From positions 1,627,262 to 1,691,261 of the forward strand of contig NZ_CP016604.1 of NCBI RefSeq assembly GCF_009684715.1: a DNA stretch of 64,000 nucleotides. The letters run 5' to 3'. This stretch comes from Otariodibacter oris (GTDB lineage: Bacteria; Pseudomonadota; Gammaproteobacteria; Enterobacterales; Pasteurellaceae). The notes beneath the pieces are model-generated. The model searched no databases. It was given only the letters and a program-made list of their open reading frames with translations, and had not been told where the DNA came from. Positions 55,670 to 64,000 of the stretch are shown one piece after another; positions within the stretch are counted from its first letter, which is position 1, and every line of letters starts with the position of its first letter. The translations under genes and the position numbers were made by a program.

Positions 55670-56266
55670 ATGGAACATTATATTAGTCTATTTGTAAAAT
55701 CCGTATTTATTGAAAATATGGCACTTTCTTTCTTCTTAGGTATGTGTACATTTCTTGCCGTTTCTAAGAAGGTTTCGACTGCATTTGGTTTAGGTATTGC
55801 TGTTATTGTTGTACTTGGTATTTCAGTACCCGTAAACCAATTAGTATATGCCCATGTTTTAAAAGATGGTGTATTAATTGAAGGTGTTGATCTTAGCTTC
55901 TTGAACTTTATTACTTTTATCGGTGTAATTGCTGCATTGGTACAAATATTAGAGATGATTTTAGATAAGTTCTTCCCTGCACTTTATAGTGCATTAGGGA
56001 TCTTCCTTCCGCTTATTACTGTAAACTGTGCGATCTTTGGTGGTGTTTCATTCATGGTACAACGTGAATATAATTTCACTGAATCTGTTGTTTATGGTAT
56101 CGGGGCAGGAACAGGATGGATGTTAGCTATTGTAGCATTAGCTGGTTTAACAGAAAAAATGAAATACTCTGATATTCCTGCGGGCTTACGTGGTTTAGGC
56201 ATTACCTTTATTACTGCAGGATTAATGGCACTTGGCTTTATGTCATTCTCAGGCATTCAGTTATAA
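55670..56266 (+). CDS. nqrE: Na+-NQR subunit E
   Basis: The 198-residue protein is NqrE, the NqrD paralogue, with six membrane helices. [20 protein letters not shown] and [15 protein letters not shown] supply the two Cys that, with those of NqrD, bind the intramembrane Fe-S cluster, inserted with the help of NqrM. Length is that of the family. nqrF follows after 12 bases with AAGGAG in front of it. Confidence 0.96.
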   Translation: MEHYISLFVKSVFIENMALSFFLGMCTFLAVSKKVSTAFGLGIAVIVVLGISVPVNQLVYAHVLKDGVLIEGVDLSFLNFITFIGVIAALVQILEMILDKFFPALYSALGIFLPLITVNCAIFGGVSFMVQREYNFTESVVYGIGAGTGWMLAIVALAGLTEKMKYSDIPAGLRGLGITFITAGLMALGFMSFSGIQL

Positions 56267-56278
56267 GGAGCATATCGA

Positions 56279-57505
56279 ATGGATAATTTTATTTTCGGTA
56301 TTGTGGTATTTACAGCCATTGTGTTAGTACTTGCGGTATTGATCTTACTCGCTAAATCTAAACTTGTGGATTCTGGTGATATCACAATTTCAATCAATGA
56401 TGATCCTGAAAAGGCGATCACACTTCCAGCTGGAGGAAAATTACTTGGAGCTTTAGCAAGCCAAGGAATTTTCGTTTCATCTGCTTGTGGGGGAGGTGGT
56501 TCATGTGGTCAATGTATAGTTAGAGTAAAAAGTGGTGGTGGTGAAATTCTACCTACAGAACTATCACATATTACTAAACGTGAAGCAAAAGAAGGCTACC
56601 GATTAGCTTGTCAAGTTAATGTAAAAGGTAGTATGGATGTTGAATTACCTGAAGAAATTTTTGGTGTTAAGAAATGGGAATGTACTGTTATCTCTAACGA
56701 TAACAAAGCAACTTTCATTAAAGAGCTTAAATTAGCAATTCCTGAAGGTGAAGAAGTGCCATTCCGTGCTGGTGGTTATATTCAGATTGAAGCAGATCCT
56801 CATACAGTCAGTTATAAAGACTTTGATATTCCAGCAGAGTATCACGAAGATTGGGATAAATTTGATTTATGGCGCTACGTTTCTAAAGTTGATGAGCATA
56901 TTACTCGTGCATATTCAATGGCATCATATCCTGAAGAAAAAGGGATCATTATGCTTAACGTTCGTATTGCAACGCCTCCACCAAGAAATCCAGATGTACC
57001 ACCAGGTCAAATGTCATCTTATATTTGGTCATTAAAACCAGGTGATAAAGTGACAATTTCTGGTCCATTTGGTGAGTTCTTTGCTAAAGATACCGATGCA
57101 GAAATGGTATTTATCGGTGGTGGTGCTGGTATGGCACCAATGCGTTCACATATCTTTGACCAATTAAAACGTTTGAAATCTAAACGTAAAATGACATTCT
57201 GGTATGGTGCTCGTTCAGTACGTGAAATGTTCTATGTTGAAGATTTTGATACGCTTGCAGCAGAAAATGATAACTTTGAATGGCATGTTGCCCTTTCAGA
57301 TCCACAGCCAGATGATAACTGGGATGGTTACACAGGCTTTATTCACAATGTACTTTATGAAAACTATTTGAAAAATCATGAAGCTCCAGAAGATTGTGAA
57401 TACTACATGTGTGGTCCTCCAATCATGAATGCATCTGTAATTAAAATGTTGAAGGATCTTGGTGTTGAAGATGAAAACATCTTGTTAGATGACTTCGGTG
57501 GCTAA
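56279..57505 (+). CDS. nqrF: Na+-NQR subunit F (NADH dehydrogenase, 2Fe-2S, FAD)
   Basis: The 408-residue protein is NqrF, the electron-input subunit. It has an N-terminal helix (about 3-25), a ferredoxin domain with the 2Fe-2S cysteines Cys70, Cys76, Cys79 and Cys111, and a ferredoxin-NADP reductase-like domain. That domain includes [15 protein letters not shown] (FAD), [19 protein letters not shown] (NADH) and [13 protein letters not shown] near the end. It oxidises NADH and starts electron flow through the sodium pump. Confidence 0.97.
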   Translation: MDNFIFGIVVFTAIVLVLAVLILLAKSKLVDSGDITISINDDPEKAITLPAGGKLLGALASQGIFVSSACGGGGSCGQCIVRVKSGGGEILPTELSHITKREAKEGYRLACQVNVKGSMDVELPEEIFGVKKWECTVISNDNKATFIKELKLAIPEGEEVPFRAGGYIQIEADPHTVSYKDFDIPAEYHEDWDKFDLWRYVSKVDEHITRAYSMASYPEEKGIIMLNVRIATPPPRNPDVPPGQMSSYIWSLKPGDKVTISGPFGEFFAKDTDAEMVFIGGGAGMAPMRSHIFDQLKRLKSKRKMTFWYGARSVREMFYVEDFDTLAAENDNFEWHVALSDPQPDDNWDGYTGFIHNVLYENYLKNHEAPEDCEYYMCGPPIMNASVIKMLKDLGVEDENILLDDFGG

Positions 57506-57528
57506 TTCAAGCACATTTTAATAGAAAA

Positions 57529-57572
57529 ACAAGCGGTTAGATTTGTAGCTTTATTTGCAAATTTAACCGTTT
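57529..57572 (+). repeat. Uptake-sequence dyad after nqrF
   Basis: ACAAGCGGT at 57529-57537 starts the left arm AAGCGGTTAGATTTG (57531-57545), which pairs with CAAATTTAACCGTTT (57558-57572) over 15 positions, including two G-U pairs in the plus-strand RNA. The right arm is a decayed inverted uptake sequence. Confidence 0.65.
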
Positions 57573-57580
57573 GATATTAC

Positions 57581-57625
57581 AAGTTGTAAATGAAAAGAAA
57601 TACTGCTTCTTTTCATTTACAATTT
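57581..57625 (+). terminator. apbE: Strong AT-rich hairpin between nqrF and apbE
   Basis: TTGTAAATGAAAAGAA (57584-57599) and TTCTTTTCATTTACAA (57607-57622) are a perfect 16-bp inverted repeat with the 7-base loop ATACTGC, extended by a G-T and two A-T pairs, and followed by TTTT. It can reduce read-through from nqr into apbE, whose GTG start is 27 bases further on. Confidence 0.65.
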
Positions 57626-57651
57626 TAGACTTTTATAAATTAGGAGTACCT

Positions 57652-58704
57652 GTGAATCTTAAATCACGTTATATAGGGATTCTCGCACTAGTTACAGCTT
57701 TATTTGTTGCTGCATGTGAAAAAGCCCCAGAACAGATTTCCTTAGAAGGAAAAACAATGGGAACAACTTACCACATTAAATACATCGATGATGGAAAAGT
57801 AAGCAATTTGCCTTCTCCAGAAAAAATTCAAGAAGCACTTGATAAATTATTAGTCGATGTCAATGATCAAATGTCCACTTATCAAAAAGATTCTGTGATA
57901 TCGCAATTTAATTCAAGTGAAGAAATTAATAAGCCTTTCCTAATTTCTGATGATTTTGCCAAAGTTGTAAAAGAAGGAATTAAACTAAATGATGTTACCG
58001 AAGGGGCGTTAGACATTACAATTGGAAGACTTGTTAATCTATGGGGATTTGGACCAGATAAACGCTTGAATAGAGAGCCTTCTGCAGAAAAAATTGCTGA
58101 ATATGCGAAATCAGTAGGAATTCATAATATTGAACTCACTGTTAATAATGGTCAAACATTCCTTATCAAAAAAGAACCTCATGTATATATCGATCTTTCA
58201 TCGATTGCTAAGGGATTTGGTGTTGATAAATTAAGTGAATACTTTGAACAATTAAATGTTGCTAACTACTTGGTAGAAATCGGTGGTGAAATTCGTGGTA
58301 AAGGAAAAAATTTAAGTGGCACAGATTGGAGAATTTCAATTGAAAAACCAGAATTTACCCAAGGTACCACAAGCCAAATTGTTGTGCCTCTGCATAATTT
58401 AGCTATGGCAACTTCGGGAAATTATCGAAATTATTTTGAAGATGAAAATGGTGACAGATTGTCTCATATTATAGATCCCAAAATACTCAGACCTATTTCC
58501 CATAATTTAGCCTCTGTAACAGTCTTTTCTGACAAGACGATGACAGCAGATGGCTTAGCTACAGGATTATTTGTGTTGGGTCCTGAAAAAGCATTAGAAA
58601 TTGCAGAAAAAGAAGAACTTGCGATCTTTTTAATTATCAAAACAGAACAAGGTTATACGACAGAAATGTCTAGCAAGTTTAAAAAATTAACCGAACAACA
58701 ATAG
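57652..58704 (+). CDS. apbE: FAD:protein FMN transferase ApbE
   Basis: The 350-residue protein is ApbE, a periplasmic lipoprotein that attaches FMN to the SGAT threonines of NqrB and NqrC. The signal peptide ends in the lipobox FVAAC with Cys22. Domain motifs are EGKTMGTTYHIKY, DVNDQMSTYQKDSVISQFN, LVNLWGFGPDKR, DLSSIAKGFGVDKL and the metal-binding TADGLATGLFVLG. The start is GTG at 57652, 5 bases after TAGGAGT; an in-frame start at 57571 runs through a strong hairpin and lacks a Shine-Dalgarno, so it is rejected. Confidence 0.95.
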   Translation: MNLKSRYIGILALVTALFVAACEKAPEQISLEGKTMGTTYHIKYIDDGKVSNLPSPEKIQEALDKLLVDVNDQMSTYQKDSVISQFNSSEEINKPFLISDDFAKVVKEGIKLNDVTEGALDITIGRLVNLWGFGPDKRLNREPSAEKIAEYAKSVGIHNIELTVNNGQTFLIKKEPHVYIDLSSIAKGFGVDKLSEYFEQLNVANYLVEIGGEIRGKGKNLSGTDWRISIEKPEFTQGTTSQIVVPLHNLAMATSGNYRNYFEDENGDRLSHIIDPKILRPISHNLASVTVFSDKTMTADGLATGLFVLGPEKALEIAEKEELAIFLIIKTEQGYTTEMSSKFKKLTEQQ

Positions 58705-58730
58705 TATATATAGTATATTAGGAGTAAAAA

Positions 58731-58982
58731 ATGGAAACGATATTAATTACCTTTGGCTTTTTTGTTGCCATTATTTTCGCAATGGCGATTGGTTTTATAT
58801 TTAAAGGTAAAGCTATCACTGGAAGCTGTGGGGGCATTACTGCCTTAGGCATGCAAAAAATGTGCGATTGCGATACACCTTGTAGCAATTTACAAGCAAA
58901 AATTGATGACGGTACAGCAGATCCTAAAGAAGTTGCTCACTTTGCAAATAAAAATCAACCTAACTTCTACGAAGTTAAGTAA
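58731..58982 (+). CDS. nqrM: Na+-NQR maturation protein NqrM
   Basis: The 83-residue protein is NqrM (DUF539), with an N-terminal membrane helix (about 3-24) and four Cys at 33, 45, 47 and 51 (GSCGG, CDCDTPC). In Vibrio NqrM is needed to deliver iron for the Cys4 centre between NqrD and NqrE. TTAGGAGT lies before the start. It follows apbE by 26 bases and completes the cofactor-insertion part of the operon. Confidence 0.94.
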   Translation: METILITFGFFVAIIFAMAIGFIFKGKAITGSCGGITALGMQKMCDCDTPCSNLQAKIDDGTADPKEVAHFANKNQPNFYEVK

Positions 58983-59014
58983 TTTCTTTGTGATTAACTT
59001 TTAATGAGAAGCTC

Positions 59015-60166
59015 ATGAATTCAAAAACCTACGAACAGTATTTCCAAAAATTAACGCCAGAACAGCTCGCAGAAAATGCACACAAAAAAGTCATTTGTGG
59101 TATGTCTGGTGGTGTAGATTCTTCTGTTTCAGCATTTATTCTTCAACAGCAAGGCTATCAAGTTGAAGGATTGTTTATGAAAAACTGGGAAGAAGATGAT
59201 GATACTGATTATTGTACGGCTGCAACAGATTTAGCTGATGCCCAAGCTGTATGTGATAAATTGGGTATCAAGTTACATAAAATTAATTTTGCAGCTGAGT
59301 ATTGGGATAATGTTTTTGAGCATTTTCTTGCAGAATATAAAGCGGGACGAACACCTAATCCAGATATTTTGTGTAACAAAGAAATAAAATTTAAAGCCTT
59401 TCTTGAATATGCCGCAGAAGATCTTGGAGCGGATTTTATTGCAACTGGTCATTACGTAAGACGACCACCATTAAATGAAGAGCCTAAATTATTACGTGGA
59501 TTAGATAGTAATAAAGACCAAAGCTATTTTCTTTATACTTTAAGCCAAGCACAAATTGGTCAGAGCCTATTCCCAGTCGGCGAATTAGAAAAACCAGTTG
59601 TAAGGGCAATTGCGGAAGATCTTGGATTAGCAACCGCTAAGAAAAAAGATTCTACGGGCATTTGCTTTATTGGTGAACGTAAATTTAAAGATTTCCTTGC
59701 TCGTTATTTACCAGCTCAAGCAGGAGATATTAAAACAATAGATGGGCAAGTGATTGGACGTCATGATGGATTAATGTACCACACCTTAGGACAACGCAAA
59801 GGTCTTGGTATTGGTGGGATTAAAGGTGCAAGTGAGAACGCATGGTATGTGGTTGAAAAAGATTTGATCAATAACGTGCTCATTGTTGCTCAAGGTCACG
59901 ATAACTCCGCACTACTCTCAACAGGACTGATTGCAAGTCAATTAGATTGGGTCGATCGTAAACCTATTCGAGAAAATCTACGCTGTACGGTCAAAACACG
60001 TTATCGCCAAGTGGATATTCCTTGTGAAATTCATCCAATTGATGATCAAACTATCGAAGTCATTTTTGATGAACCACAAATAGCAGTTACTCCAGGACAG
60101 TCTGCGGTTTTCTACCAAGGTGAAGTCTGTTTAGGTGGTGGGGTTATTGAGAAACAATTGAAATAA
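59015..60166 (+). CDS. mnmA: tRNA 2-thiouridylase MnmA
   Basis: The 383-residue protein is MnmA, which thiolates uridine-34 of tRNA-Glu, -Gln and -Lys. The ATP-pyrophosphatase loop SGGVDS is at 31-36, catalytic Cys120 lies in [12 protein letters not shown], and Cys217 in STGICFIGE forms the transient persulfide/disulfide partner. The C-terminal beta-barrel ends [16 protein letters not shown]. Length is near E. coli MnmA (368). It starts 32 bases after nqrM and may share transcripts with it. Confidence 0.97.
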   Translation: MNSKTYEQYFQKLTPEQLAENAHKKVICGMSGGVDSSVSAFILQQQGYQVEGLFMKNWEEDDDTDYCTAATDLADAQAVCDKLGIKLHKINFAAEYWDNVFEHFLAEYKAGRTPNPDILCNKEIKFKAFLEYAAEDLGADFIATGHYVRRPPLNEEPKLLRGLDSNKDQSYFLYTLSQAQIGQSLFPVGELEKPVVRAIAEDLGLATAKKKDSTGICFIGERKFKDFLARYLPAQAGDIKTIDGQVIGRHDGLMYHTLGQRKGLGIGGIKGASENAWYVVEKDLINNVLIVAQGHDNSALLSTGLIASQLDWVDRKPIRENLRCTVKTRYRQVDIPCEIHPIDDQTIEVIFDEPQIAVTPGQSAVFYQGEVCLGGGVIEKQLK

Positions 60167-60190
60167 TTGCGATAAATTAATATTGTGTAA

Positions 60191-60225
60191 AAAAATAGCT
60201 AAGGATATTCTCCTTAGCTATTTTT
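60191..60225. terminator. Bidirectional terminator between mnmA and trhP
   Basis: A perfect 15-bp stem (AAAAATAGCTAAGGA / TCCTTAGCTATTTTT) with a 5-base loop TATTC lies between the convergent stops of mnmA and trhP, with U-tracts in both directions. Confidence 0.92.
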
Positions 60226-60242
60226 ATATCACTTAGTTACTA

Positions 60243-61622
60243 TTATTTATGCGGATTACGCGTATTAGTGTTCACTAAGTTACGCATCAATAATGCATAG
60301 TCTAACGTGACGTCTTCTGGCACATCTAAAAAGACGAAATGTCCGTCGCCTAACCCTGCTTCTACAGATTCATTTTTACGATTTAACATCTTCTCAATTT
60401 TGAATACAATATTCCCTTTTGGAGTCATCATTTCGACTTCATCACCGAGCAAAAACTTATTTTTAACCGCCACTTCAGCCATGCCCTGTTCATTACGTTT
60501 ACCCGTAAATTCTCCGACAAATTGCTGACGTTCTGAGATTGAATAGCCGTAATCATAATTCTGGTATTCATCGTGTGTATGGCGACGTAAGAAACCTTCG
60601 GTATAGCCACGATGAGCCAATGATTCTAAGGTATCCATTAAAGATTCATCAAAAGGTTTACCTTCTGCGGCATCATCAATCGCTTTACGATAAACTTGGG
60701 CTGTTCTCGCACAGTAATAGAAAGACTTGGTACGCCCTTCAATTTTCAAAGAATGTACCCCAATTTGAGTTAATTTCTCGACGTGTTGCACCGCACGAAG
60801 ATCCTTTGAATTCATGATATAGGTACCATGTTCATCTTCGTAAGCGGTCATTTGCTCATTGGGTTTTTGCGTTTCTGCCAATAAGAACACTTTATCAGTC
60901 GTCTTTCCTTCACCTAAGGTAGGCGCAACATTTTTAATTTCAATCTGTTGTTCAGGATCGATTTTAGTAGGAACAATATTACCCACTTCATCAACCTTGC
61001 CTTCTTCGACTTGATATTCCCAACGACAAGCATTGGTACAAGTCCCTTGGTTTGGATCACGCTTATTGATATAACCTGAAAGTAAGCAACGCCCAGAATA
61101 TGCCATACATAATGCACCATGTACAAAAATCTCAATTTCCATATCAGGAACTTGCTTACGAATTTCAGTAATTTCATCAATAGAAAGCTCTCTCGATAAA
61201 ATCACACGAGTTAAGCCCATTTGTTTCCAAAATTTGACTGTTGCCCAATTTACTGCATTTGCCTGAACAGAAAGATGAATTGCCATATCAGGAAAATGTT
61301 CACGGACTAACATAATTAGCCCTGGATCTGACATAATTAACGCATCTGGTTGCATTGCAACAACGGGTTCTAAGTCTTTAATAAAGGTTTTTAACTTTGA
61401 ATTGTGTGGAGCAATGTTTACCACCACATAGAATTTTTTACCTAAGTTATGGGCTTCATCAATTCCAACTTTTAAATTAGCGTGATTAAATTCATTATTA
61501 CGTACACGCAAACTATAACGAGGTTGTCCTGCGTACACCGCATCTGCACCATATGCGAATGCATATCGCATATTCTTTAGTGAGCCTGCTGGTGACAACA
61601 GTTCTGGTTTATTATTTAACAT
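60243..61622 (-). CDS. trhP: TrhP (YegQ), prephenate-dependent tRNA uridine hydroxylase
   Basis: The 459-residue protein is a U32-family member of the YegQ/TrhP type. In E. coli TrhP makes 5-hydroxyuridine at position 34 of several tRNAs using prephenate. Family motifs are PELLSPAGSLKNMRYAFAYG, EIFVHGALCMAYSGRCLLS (the U32 signature) and GTCTNACRWEY, with four Cys in this region that may bind an Fe-S cluster; SLKIEGRTKSFYY follows. The ATG at 61622 gives the family start; a longer in-frame start at 61661 is rejected. Confidence 0.94.
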   Translation of the reverse strand: MLNNKPELLSPAGSLKNMRYAFAYGADAVYAGQPRYSLRVRNNEFNHANLKVGIDEAHNLGKKFYVVVNIAPHNSKLKTFIKDLEPVVAMQPDALIMSDPGLIMLVREHFPDMAIHLSVQANAVNWATVKFWKQMGLTRVILSRELSIDEITEIRKQVPDMEIEIFVHGALCMAYSGRCLLSGYINKRDPNQGTCTNACRWEYQVEEGKVDEVGNIVPTKIDPEQQIEIKNVAPTLGEGKTTDKVFLLAETQKPNEQMTAYEDEHGTYIMNSKDLRAVQHVEKLTQIGVHSLKIEGRTKSFYYCARTAQVYRKAIDDAAEGKPFDESLMDTLESLAHRGYTEGFLRRHTHDEYQNYDYGYSISERQQFVGEFTGKRNEQGMAEVAVKNKFLLGDEVEMMTPKGNIVFKIEKMLNRKNESVEAGLGDGHFVFLDVPEDVTLDYALLMRNLVNTNTRNPHK

Positions 61623-61758
61623 TTTAATTCTCTTCTGATAACAAGTCAGGACTTCCCGCAAGGGAAAGTATAATAAAAAGGCGTTATTCTAACTGAACAC
61701 GCCCTTACATTTCATTATATTTTGCAAAAAATTACGATTAACTCACCGCTTGCACTGC

Positions 61759-63252
61759 TTAATTATAAGCTTTATTCATTAAGAATTGCGTTAATAGTGG
61801 TACTGGACGACCCGTTGCGCCTTTTGCTGCTCCCGATTTCCATGCTGTACCTGCAATATCTAAATGCGCCCAAGTGTAGTTTTTAGTGAAGTTAGATAAG
61901 AACATACCCGCAGTGATTGCTCCACCCATACGGCTACCCACATTGGCAAGATCAGCAAAATTAGATTTAAGTTGCTCTTGGTACTCTTCGTCCATTGGTA
62001 AACGCCATGTTTTATCATCAGCTTGTTTTGCAGCTGATAAAAGATCGGTAGCAAGTTCTTCATTTTGTGAGAACAACCCGCTATTAACCTCACCTAATGC
62101 CACCACACAAGCTCCCGTTAATGTCGCAATATCGATCACTAATTCAGGCCCAAAACGCTCAACATAAGTTAAAGCATCACATAGCACTAAACGACCTTCT
62201 GCATCGGTATTTAACACTTCAACAGTTAAACCAGACATTGTTGTAACAATATCCCCTGGACGATAAGCATCGCCATCAGGCATATTTTCACAACCTGCCA
62301 ATACACCCACTACATTTATCGGCAGTTGTAATTCTGCAATCGCTTTCATTGTACCGTAAACAGAGGCCGCACCACCCATGTCATATTTCATTTCATCCAT
62401 TGAGGCAGATGGTTTGATCGAGATACCGCCAGAGTCAAAAGTTAATCCTTTACCCACTAACACAATCGGTTTTGCATCTGGATTTGGATTATTTTTATAT
62501 TCTATAACTGACATAAAGGCTTCATTTGCCGAACCACGAGAAACAGCTAAATAAGAATTCATGCCTAATCCTGCCATTTCTTTTTCGTCAATAATGGTTG
62601 TTTGAACTTTAGCGTAATCTTTAGCTAAGCCTTTAGCTAAGTCCGCTAGGTATTTTGGATTGCAAACATTCGGTGGGCAATTTGCGACATTTTTAGCAGC
62701 AAGTACGCCTGTTGCGATAGCTTTTGCCTCTTTCACTGCTTTTTCAGCTTCGATCAAGTCGCCCTTTTCGTCAATATTAAAGACGATATTTGCTAATTTT
62801 GAAGGTTCGGATTTTTTACTTTTAAATTCATCATACGAATAAGCATTATCTTGCATTGTCTCAATCGCAAAACGTACATTCCAATAAAGTGAACGATTGC
62901 TTACTTGTAATTGTGGTAAGCTAATTGTTGCATTTTGTACGCCAATATCATTCAGTACCTGAGCTGTTTTTTGAATAACTTTTTTATATTGACGCTGTGT
63001 TAATTCGTCTGATTTACCTACACCCACCAATAATACTCGTTCTGCGGCAATATTAGGCACATTATGTAGTACCAAGCTTTGTCCAACTTTACCTGTTAAG
63101 TCGCCTTTTTTGAGTAATGTGCTAAGATAGCCTTCGCTCACTTTATCAAGCTTTTCTGCTGTTGGTGTTAAAGTTGCTGATTCATAAACACCCACCACTA
63201 AACAAGCCGTTTCTAGCTTTTCAGTTGATAAATTATTAACACTAAATTCCAT
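61759..63252 (-). CDS. pepA: Leucyl aminopeptidase PepA
   Basis: The 497-residue protein is the M17 leucyl aminopeptidase PepA, a hexameric di-metal exopeptidase. In E. coli it also binds DNA as a repressor and recombination accessory factor. Active-site signatures are [21 protein letters not shown], the family motif [18 protein letters not shown], and [10 protein letters not shown]; the C-terminus has [21 protein letters not shown]. The start ATG at 63252 follows GGGAGTATTT; an in-frame ATG at 63291 is rejected. It is divergent from lptF, as in E. coli. Confidence 0.97.
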   Translation of the reverse strand: MEFSVNNLSTEKLETACLVVGVYESATLTPTAEKLDKVSEGYLSTLLKKGDLTGKVGQSLVLHNVPNIAAERVLLVGVGKSDELTQRQYKKVIQKTAQVLNDIGVQNATISLPQLQVSNRSLYWNVRFAIETMQDNAYSYDEFKSKKSEPSKLANIVFNIDEKGDLIEAEKAVKEAKAIATGVLAAKNVANCPPNVCNPKYLADLAKGLAKDYAKVQTTIIDEKEMAGLGMNSYLAVSRGSANEAFMSVIEYKNNPNPDAKPIVLVGKGLTFDSGGISIKPSASMDEMKYDMGGAASVYGTMKAIAELQLPINVVGVLAGCENMPDGDAYRPGDIVTTMSGLTVEVLNTDAEGRLVLCDALTYVERFGPELVIDIATLTGACVVALGEVNSGLFSQNEELATDLLSAAKQADDKTWRLPMDEEYQEQLKSNFADLANVGSRMGGAITAGMFLSNFTKNYTWAHLDIAGTAWKSGAAKGATGRPVPLLTQFLMNKAYN

Positions 63253-63441
63253 AAATACTCCCGTGATTTTTTCCGTGTAAAAAGGTATCATTACACATTT
63301 ACAAGAAATAAGTGGTAACTTTTTTGCAAAATTTTACTCTAATCTAACCGCTTACCTTGCAAATAGAATAATGTGGTGCATAAAGCTACTCACTAAATAA
63401 AAAATTGCAAGTATTAATTTGACTAAAATGAGAACTATATT

Positions 63442-64000
63442 GTGATTTTAAGCCGATATTTGACCAAAGAGATTTTTAAGAGCCAAGTTACCATTCTATT
63501 TATACTATTGGTAATTTTCTTCTTCCAACAATTAGTTCGAGTACTGACTTCAGCTGTGAGTGGCAAAGTGCCAACAGATTTAGTACTAAGCTTATTGGGA
63601 TTAGGCATGCCAACTATGGCACAGCTTATGCTACCCCTCTCTCTCTTTATTGCATTATTACTGACACTTGGACGCTTGTATGCAGAAAGTGAAGTCACAG
63701 TGATGCGCGCCTGTGGTATCGGACAAAGCTTACTTTTAAAGGCAGCACTATTCCTTTCAGTGTTTACCACAGCTATTGCGGTTTATAATGTATTTTGGCT
63801 CACGCCTTGGGCAATAAACAAACAAAGTGAAATGCTTGCAGAAGCACAAGCTAACCCAAGATTTTCAGCACTTTCAGCAGGACAATTTATGTCAGCTGGA
63901 GGCTATGTGTTATTTATTGATAATATTGAAAATAATACAATTAATGATATTTACGTTTTCCAACCCGCTCAACAGCGCAATAATAGACCCTCTGTTGTTG
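63442..64000 (+). CDS. lptF: LPS export permease LptF, partial
   Basis: The frame starts with GTG at 63442 and stays open to the end of the window (186 codons visible). The N-terminal sequence [20 protein letters not shown], the second helix [20 protein letters not shown] and [20 protein letters not shown] match LptF, one of two permeases of the LptB2FG transporter that extracts LPS/LOS from the inner membrane. The beta-jellyroll periplasmic domain begins near residue 135. No ATG lies near the expected start. pepA is divergent across 189 bases. The 3' end is outside the window. Confidence 0.95.
   Translation, partial: MILSRYLTKEIFKSQVTILFILLVIFFFQQLVRVLTSAVSGKVPTDLVLSLLGLGMPTMAQLMLPLSLFIALLLTLGRLYAESEVTVMRACGIGQSLLLKAALFLSVFTTAIAVYNVFWLTPWAINKQSEMLAEAQANPRFSALSAGQFMSAGGYVLFIDNIENNTINDIYVFQPAQQRNNRPSVV

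Noticed and set aside
57571-57651. Upstream extension of apbE (27 codons)
   Set aside because: It runs through a strong hairpin, lacks a Shine-Dalgarno, and places a second segment before the lipoprotein signal peptide; GTG at 57652 has a good ribosome-binding site.
1-64000. tRNA, rRNA, CRISPR, insertion sequence or prophage
   Set aside because: Looked for cloverleaf-like segments, regularly spaced repeats, transposase and phage structural genes; none seen.

Overview
The window is a chromosomal segment of a gamma-proteobacterium of the family Pasteurellaceae. Gene content and order (tol-pal behind cydABX-ybgE-ybgC, dusB-fis, opp, exbBD-tonB in that order, a complete nqrABCDEF-apbE-nqrM set, pepA facing lptF) and the low GC content support this. 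The DNA-uptake word ACAAGCGGT occurs exactly eight times that I found, against well under one expected by chance, and I found no copy of the Haemophilus-type word AAGTGCGGT. That points to the Actinobacillus pleuropneumoniae/Mannheimia/H. ducreyi uptake-sequence group. I cannot name the species. I see no rRNA, tRNA, insertion sequence, prophage or CRISPR.

Layout. 1-2.9 kb: end of hldE (LPS heptose), pyrR, a short-form surA and rsmA. 2.9-5.4 kb: tktA and rpmE (L31), the latter with a structured leader. 5.4-8.9 kb: four very AT-rich glycosyltransferase genes (GT25, GT25, GT2, GT8), probably the strain-variable outer lipooligosaccharide locus. 8.9-10.5 kb: ilvY and upp. 10.6-16 kb (minus strand): two TPM-domain genes with lemA, a YcjF-family membrane protein, dusC, yjdF-like, djlA. 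16.1-24.1 kb (minus): tol-pal envelope system and cytochrome bd, including a cydX of only 33 codons. 24.1-28.9 kb: divergent region with a perfect FNR box, a small secreted protein, dxs, suhB, yfiF-like. 28.9-34.1 kb (minus): oligopeptide transporter oppABC with one fused double ATPase instead of oppD and oppF. 34.3-38.8 kb (minus): ruvAB and potABC without potD. 39-40.5 kb (minus): a T4 DenV-type pyrimidine-dimer glycosylase, rnt, gloA. 40.6-44.4 kb (plus): an unrecognised polytopic membrane protein, ydbH and ynbE. 44.4-47.4 kb (minus): fis, dusB, sohB, glpE. 47.5-49.3 kb: exbB-exbD-tonB behind a Fur-like box. 49.5-51.3 kb: an anaerobic sulfatase-maturase-like radical SAM gene and nfuA. 51.7-60.2 kb (plus): Na+-NQR with its flavin-transfer and iron-insertion helpers, then mnmA. 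60.2-64 kb: trhP, pepA and the start of lptF.

How it fits together. The window is dominated by envelope biology: LOS assembly and export (hldE, glycosyltransferases, lptF), outer-membrane biogenesis and lipid traffic (surA, ydbH/ynbE), envelope integrity (tol-pal), energised import (exbBD-tonB, opp, pot), and two respiratory modules suited to changing oxygen (cytochrome bd and Na+-NQR). Most of it is conserved core genome. The parts most worth a second look are the glycosyltransferase island, the membrane-protein/ydbH/ynbE cluster, the long structured leader in front of nqrA with a possible pseudoknot, the DenV-like repair enzyme, the sulfatase-maturase-like gene with no sulfatase beside it, and uptake sequences that have become part of hairpins and of a lipobox.
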